From contig NC_087062.1 in NCBI RefSeq assembly GCF_963678635.1, positions 39,261,330 to 39,325,329 of the forward strand: a stretch of DNA of 64,000 nt, in the 5' to 3' direction. The notes under the pieces were generated by a model. That model had not been told where the DNA came from, did no database searches, and worked only from the letters and a program-made list of their open reading frames with translations. Shown here in pieces: positions 58,723 to 64,000 of this stretch; position 1 is the stretch's first letter, and each line of letters begins with the position of its first letter. This DNA comes from Symsagittifera roscoffensis. Its lineage: Eukaryota > Xenacoelomorpha > Acoela > Convolutidae. The position numbers were made by a program, and so were the translations under genes.

Positions 58723-59310
58723 GAACAAAACAGAACCGAGATATCATTCAGTCTAAAACGGAAATGAGTTCGCAAATTTAGATAACCCAAATTGTAGTGC
58801 TATAAATTTTTCAAGTGTAGTGAAATGTGGGCTGATCATTTTGGTGGGCATCGTTGATTATTTGTCGTTAATTTAAACTCTTTTTCGTGTAAATTATGCT
58901 TTTATTTACTTTCATGGTTTTCAAGACCATGTTGATGTACCTTATATAACTTTGACAAAAAACCTTTTCATAAAGTCTTTTCAGCGAGAGTATTTTATCT
59001 ATGCATTCTTTAGTTGATAAAAATAGCTGGTATTGATGAAGTTCCCTGTAAAATTTTGATTTTTGTCAAATTTTGAGCGAGAAGAAGGCTTATTTCGTTG
59101 TTCAACCAAGAGAAGGTACCACAAATAATCATCGCAAATGTACGAAGCTTGTTTTATAGTATGAGTTCTCTTTTTTTTCAACCTACGTCACAAATATTGT
59201 TGCGACAAAATGTGTTCATTTTGATCAATAACCAGTTATTTACTACATCCAATGCTAAGGATAAAAACACAGACTATTATATTACAAATAGTACTTTAGC
59301 TTCAATGTAT

Positions 59311-59395
59311 CATGGATCTGTAGCGTAGAGGCAGAGAAGGATACGCGCAAAAAATAAGAGGATTCAAATCTGGGAAGGGTCGGATGTTTTTAATG
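59311..59395 (+). repeat. tRNA-like (SINE-type) unit
   Basis: A-box-like tgtagcgtagagg at 59319 and B-box-like ggattcaaatctgg at 59360, then a T-containing tail. Confidence 0.5.
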
Positions 59396-59769
59396 AACTT
59401 TTTCGTATACTAGTTAAAATGCGTCCGCTCTATAAATTGAGGCATGCTAGTTGATTTTTTTTTCAAATTGACTGGTATTGCTAATGCGTCTTAATTGGCT
59501 TGCGTCACTTAGCAATTATGTAGACTCACAATTAGCGTGCGTCACTTGAGAAATTTTGTATACTCAAAGTTTTACTCATTCAGTTTGTCTCAGTAGCGTT
59601 ATCGGTCGTCTTTTTGCTTGCGTATGGGAAGTTCAACTTCGCCTCTGTGTCCAAGTTATTACATGCAAAATTAAGTCTTTTTGCATTTGGTGCCACTTTG
59701 CTGCATGGCGTTGGCAATTTATTAGCAGATATAGCTGCTTTATTTGTGACTAGTGTTCGCCGATTGTTA

Positions 59770-59835
59770 AGCCTTCGTGGCCGAGAGGGTAGGGCGTGAG
59801 ACTCCGCAGGTTTGACTCCGATACGCAGCAAATGT
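59770..59835 (+). repeat. tRNA-like unit resembling a Leu/Ser tRNA head
   Basis: cgtggccgagagggtagggc, the A-box and D-arm pattern of a class II tRNA, then caggtttgactccg as B box. The variable arm and the pairing stems are not preserved, so it is a SINE head or tRNA pseudogene. Confidence 0.55.
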
Positions 59836-60659
59836 TACATATTCAAGACTTAATTATATTTTGTTGATTCACTGTATTAAGCTGCTTTTTTGTCATGTTC
59901 TCGCTAGGTTTTGCGAAGCGCAGCTTCGCATGTGTGTTGAAGGTTTTTTCAAAGATGAATTTGGCCAGAAACCTTGTGGTACTTACGCAGTAACTGGTCA
60001 CTGATTTCTTGTGATGACTTTTTGCTCTAGTGCTCAACTTAATCGATTTCGTGGAAGTCGTCGTGTGAAAGTTAAAAAAACCGCGTAAAATGATACAGCT
60101 AGTTTTTGTTTAATGCATCTATGATGATATGAAGTTCTAATACGTGAAATCACTGTAATTCATTCTGTAATAAGAAATTAATCGACTAATTGATTGACAT
60201 AAGTAAAATGTGTATTCTGGCGTCGGAGCCGAGCAATTTAAATGTTTTTCAATTTATATTGCTCTACTAAAATTTTTAATTTAAATTGAGTGGTTTCTTA
60301 ATTTACATTTAAATAAATTAAAACTTAAAAGAAAATTTAAATTAATTTAAGTTGTTTTTTTTTTCTAAATGGACAGCACTGCTGCAATGTATTCCACAAT
60401 GTCTGCAAAATCCCAAATCTATCTATCTATACAAAATTTGAATGCGTGTGGCAAGTATCTTGCCATATTCAAGCATTGTTGCAACGGTTAATGGCATAAC
60501 TTTTCTTTGCATGGTTCAACTATATCGTTTATTGCAATGTTAAAGAAGTTTTTTCAATTTTCCAGCTTAAGAATGCTAGGAAAATTAGAAGGCCCGTATG
60601 TAAAGCTGTAGCTATGATGCCAGCAAGAGAGGGGATTTGGGGGCAGTGCAGTGAATGCT

Positions 60660-61300
60660 AATGTAAAGGTGAGATTCATCGCTCTTAACTTTGTAACGGG
60701 CGTTTTTCGGTGTAGCTTTTATTTCACCAATTTCAAAATTAGCAACCTGAAGGTGGGGCGCTCTCAGGGTTCTCCCATGGGTTGCGAAATGTTTGGATTC
60801 CAAACATGAATACCCAAATCTTTTCAGTTTAATGACATATGACGGTTTTTGAGACAGTTGGGTGCTGTTAGGGTACTCTCATGGTTTGAAAATCATGTTT
60901 TCTAATGTGACTGCTCAAAACTTTGTAGTTTCCGATTTATGCCGTTTTTTATGATTTTCAAAAATTAGATACTTTAAAATTTCAAAATAAAATTCTCAAC
61001 TGAATGGTGGCATGTTGTCAAAATAATCTCAAAAGGTTTCTATCTGGTCTTCAAATGTGACTGTTGAGCGCCTTTTAGTTTTCGAGATATGGCGTTCGAA
61101 TTTTTTAAAACTAGGTTAAACCACACTTTGATATGCTTGAATCTATGGCGGAGTGATGTTCTTTTTTTACACAGGGCTTGCAGATGTGACCTCCAAATTT
61201 TACTGCTCAAATCTTTCCCTTTTTCAAAAATTGACATTTTTTTCAAAGGTTTTTTAAAAGATTTCTCAAAAATTTTCGCAATGTTAGTGTTTTCAGAAAT
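60660..61300 (+). repeat. Weak degenerate tandem repeat, about 140 bp
   Basis: Recurring ctcaaaactttgtagttt..gat.tatg.cgtttt-like blocks near 60675, 60815, 60914, 61060 and 61205. Heavily decayed. Confidence 0.35.
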
Positions 61301-62106
61301 CTGATGTTTTTTTAAGTAAATACGATTGATGGCAGCTGTTGAAAATTGCAGATGTTTGCTGTCGTTCATTCTAGTGTTTTTATTCCGAGTAATGCGAAGA
61401 TCTGACACCTAGCAGCTTAAGCGCTATATCCATTTTACTTAGAGAACTTGAAGGTAATTTGTTTTTGTAATGTTCGGGATTTTTTCATACACATTATAAA
61501 TATGCAGTTTTCTGGTACATCAATCTGTGTGAAATACCGGGTTCGCATAATTAAGGAAAGACGTCTCTCGTCATGTTGAAACTATCTACTAATTTTTGGC
61601 ATCTATCTTTTTTTAAATCTTTATCTATCTCAAAATTTTTCGAGTTTTGAACCTCAAATTCATGCAAGTGGCATAATATTGAATGGTGCAACTGTAGTTT
61701 GATACTACAAGTCTCAGGCTATCCAGTTCCCGAAATGCTGCCGAGGTTACTCACTTTTGAATGCGAGTTACCTGTTTTGAACTCGAAACGATTAACCAGA
61801 GAAATGCAAATCCAACAATACAAAATTGAGTCATCCACTTACAATAGCAGAAAGTTAAAGCAATTTAAGTATCAACTGTCGGCAAAATTGAATAGAAAGG
61901 GGTTAAACTTCCTAAAAACTACCATTTATTCACTTTAACTGTATCAATTTTTTTATTGCATTTATTAGTTTACCTGTAGGACATGTGTTTGTCCAAGCAG
62001 CTTTGCTGCGCTGGGTCCCTAGTTTTTTATATGGCGTAACAATAAACAGCTACTCTGCAGTACTTAATTCCGGGTGTTGAAATTTTACAGGGGAAGAAGG
62101 CAGGCT

Positions 62107-62232
62107 GAGTATTTTCGGGTCAATTCTGATAAATATCATGCCAAAATTGAGCCGAAAATAATTTTTTTGAGGCTCAGCATGTTCGGGTCAGTTCTGATAA
62201 ATATCATGCCAAAATTGAGCCAAAATTTTTTT
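62107..62232 (+). repeat. Short direct duplication
   Basis: ttctgataaatatcatgcc and the following aaaattgagcc occur twice, about 68 bases apart. Confidence 0.8.
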
Positions 62233-63011
62233 AAACGTTAAAACTGGCTTGTTATAGTTTATTAATGGAAACAGCAGTTAAAAATAGTTTTTTATTTCAA
62301 ACTAAAAATATCGTATTTTCCAATAATTTTGAAGGGCAGAATTTTTTACCGGAACTTATATATCCTTAAATTTATTACATTCAATGTATAAAAATTCCGT
62401 TGAAAGATTTTCCCTTCAGGCTCCCATTTGGAAGGGTCTATTTTCAAGGGTGTTGTGGTCTATGAAGAAGTGGGTTTGTGTTGCGGGGGGTGTCCTGTTA
62501 ATTAAATTGTTCTGCAGAGGCAGAGAACTCTTTTTAAACACTGAAAGTATAATCTTATTGTCTAATGTATAATTTTTCTTAAGTTTAATTAGATGCTTCA
62601 TGATTTTTTAGCATAGAATTTTATTAAGCACTATATCCTGGTTCAAACGAAGAGTTATTATTAAAACATTTTGAAACCTTGGTAAGATATAAGTAAAAAT
62701 TAGAAAAGAAAAAACCAGACTTATACAACTATAGAACATATAATAGGTCGGATATAGGTCGGTCGAATCAAGTCCCTATTTACTTCCTATTTGTTCACGC
62801 TAAAAAGTAGCAGCCGGTTTTTTGTTCACACTGAACTTCAAACTTGTCCCATGTTGACATTTCCCAATATGGTGTATTTTTGAACTAAATAAAAGCTAAT
62901 TTTTTGTTTTTCATTTCAGACTGGAGAATAGTTATTGGCACTGGTTGGCTTTAAGCAGTTTATTTGCTTTCTTTTCGTATAATTTCACAACTCCCTGCTC
63001 ATCGTGTTGTA

Positions 63012-63556
63012 ATGGTGTGCGGAGTGATGTGTAGTATAGCGAGGAGAGTTAACCCGCCAATGGCAACTTTCCTGTTCACGCTGGTTATGTGTGCAGCGGG
63101 TCTGGTCGCCTACGCCTTCTATATCACATCACATAGTTTAGAGGATCCAGATATTCAGGTTAATTGGCTGTTTATTCAAATTATAGCAAATTCGTTGTTT
63201 TTGAGAACTGAGATGTGACCTTTTTGAAAAAGAAAAATGAGGTAGTTTTGAGCTATTGTTTTCGTTTTTAATACTAGCAACAAGATTTTTTCAGGACTGG
63301 AATTCGTTTCTCGCTAACTTTGACCACATCGAGTTCTGCCTGGACGCCAAAAGTATCAAGGACTCTCCAGATGCCCTGAAAAACATCTCGGCCAAAATAT
63401 CCAAGGAAGACAGAGATGCTTATTTACAGAACAGTGTGTGTATGCAAGTGGAAACAACTCTGAAAGCGTCTCATGGTGTCTCAGAGAGCACATCTTTACT
63501 GAGTGGAATTGAGCATGCAGTGTTTAAAGTGGAAGCTAAAAGTTTCGGCATTCAAG
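63012..63556 (+). CDS. TMEM248/TMEM219-family membrane protein, 5' part
   Basis: Two coding exons are visible, 63012-63158 and 63295-63556. The gene continues beyond the window. The first exon starts after an acceptor (tttcatttcag, 62919) with about 92 bases of 5' UTR. It encodes a membrane helix, PPMATFLFTLVMCAAGLVAY. The second starts DWNSFLANFDHIEFCL, close to the EDWNTFLLRFNDLDLC segment of TMEM248, followed by a lumenal/extracellular stretch (SVCMQVETTLKASHG). Similarity is confined to these segments, so TMEM248 versus TMEM219 is undecided. The function of the family is poorly known; TMEM219 acts as an IGFBP3 receptor in mammals. Confidence 0.6.
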
Positions 63557-64000
63557 GTAGAAAAAATTAGGGAATGATTTTTTTATCTCTTCATTCAGTT
63601 GACTTCGATGTCTCCTAAGAACTAATATACTACACACGTTGAAGTTTCAACTAAACACTACTTCAGCGATACAAACGAGAGAATACAATGGGTTTTTAAA
63701 TGTAGAGTCCTTTGGCCACCAAGTGTATACTTAGCGGTAATCTTAAAAATCTTGGTCAAAAAATCATGGTACGCGAACAGTTCAGTCAGTAAGTAACCCT
63801 TAGATCGAAGGGATCCTACCGGAAATTTTATACCATAAGATTTATACCCAAAGTCTTAGAAAAATATGCCGTTTGTAAGAGCTCCAAATAAAAACTAATT
63901 TCAACGCAAAAAATTCGGCATTGAATTATTAAAACTTCATTTTACAATTATACTTTAAGGAAATTGTTTGGCTTAATTTGGGCACGATTCTATTTAGAAC
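63557..64000 (+). other. Intron of the TMEM248-like gene (to window end)
   Basis: Follows donor AAG|GTAGAA. No exon recognised to the end of the window. Confidence 0.5.

Larger units (their letters stand above)
58723..62919 (+). other. Intergenic region between LMAN2 and the TMEM248-like gene
   Basis: 4.2 kb. It holds tRNA-like units at 59319-59380 and 59770-59830, GCGAAGC-type modules at 59620-59652 and 59900-59940, a weak tandem pattern of about 140 bp at 60660-61300 and a short direct duplication at 62107-62232 (about 68-bp period). No gene recognised. Confidence 0.5.

Noticed and set aside
59770-59835. A functional tRNA-Leu or tRNA-Ser gene
   Set aside because: A and B boxes are present but acceptor, anticodon and variable stems do not pair.
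1-64000. CRISPR arrays, bacterial operons or ribosome binding sites
   Set aside because: The tandem arrays lack unique spacers and the genes have spliceosomal introns, so the DNA is eukaryotic.

Overview
The window comes from an animal nuclear genome, probably an invertebrate. Four recognisable host genes, all on the + strand and with introns, fill the right half (about 35.2-63.6 kb). They are acinus (ACIN1), a heterochromatin protein 1 (HP1/CBX) gene, the VIP36-type cargo lectin LMAN2, and the 5' part of a TMEM248/TMEM219-family membrane protein. Introns are AT-rich with GT-AG borders. I cannot name the species. In all four genes a splice acceptor lies just upstream of the first ATG, which fits either short 5'-UTR introns or spliced-leader trans-splicing.

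The left half (1-35 kb) is a nest of mobile DNA. Its backbone is one LTR-retrotransposon family. Its LTRs are about 885-893 bp and run from TGTGCC to TGTTACA, with a purine-rich CTGGGGAGTA-like tract just before the 3' LTR. A leader of about 0.8-1.0 kb follows the LTR. In several copies the leader runs into a long array of a 36-bp tandem repeat. At 1-2795 leader and array are present as an inverted (foldback) pair. Two units are tandem at 4.46-14.9 kb and 14.9-25.2 kb. The second has an almost complete order: LTR with a hAT element nested inside it, leader, 36-bp array, a decayed 4.8-kb coding module of unknown function, purine tract, 3' LTR. A minus-strand relative at 26.4-34.9 kb has gag with two zinc knuckles, a protease and the start of a Ty3/gypsy reverse transcriptase. 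The RT breaks off abruptly into a second, homologous copy of the unknown coding module, followed by purine tract and 3' LTR.

Other mobile DNA includes hAT transposase copies, a 3126-bp tandem duplication, a Penelope-like fragment, a 5'-truncated LINE inside an LTR, a 1097-bp tandem duplication, and a 200-base assembly gap beside a leader copy. In the host-gene half, an acinus intron holds a Mutator-like transposase relic and an HP1 intron holds a degenerate satellite of about 170 bp. Many tRNA-like (SINE-type) pieces, a short GCGAAGC/GCTTCGC hairpin module and another interspersed repeat are scattered through introns and intergenic DNA.

The best candidates for something undescribed are the unknown coding module carried by this LTR family, the coupling of the family's leader to 36-bp arrays, and the position of the splice acceptors relative to the start codons.
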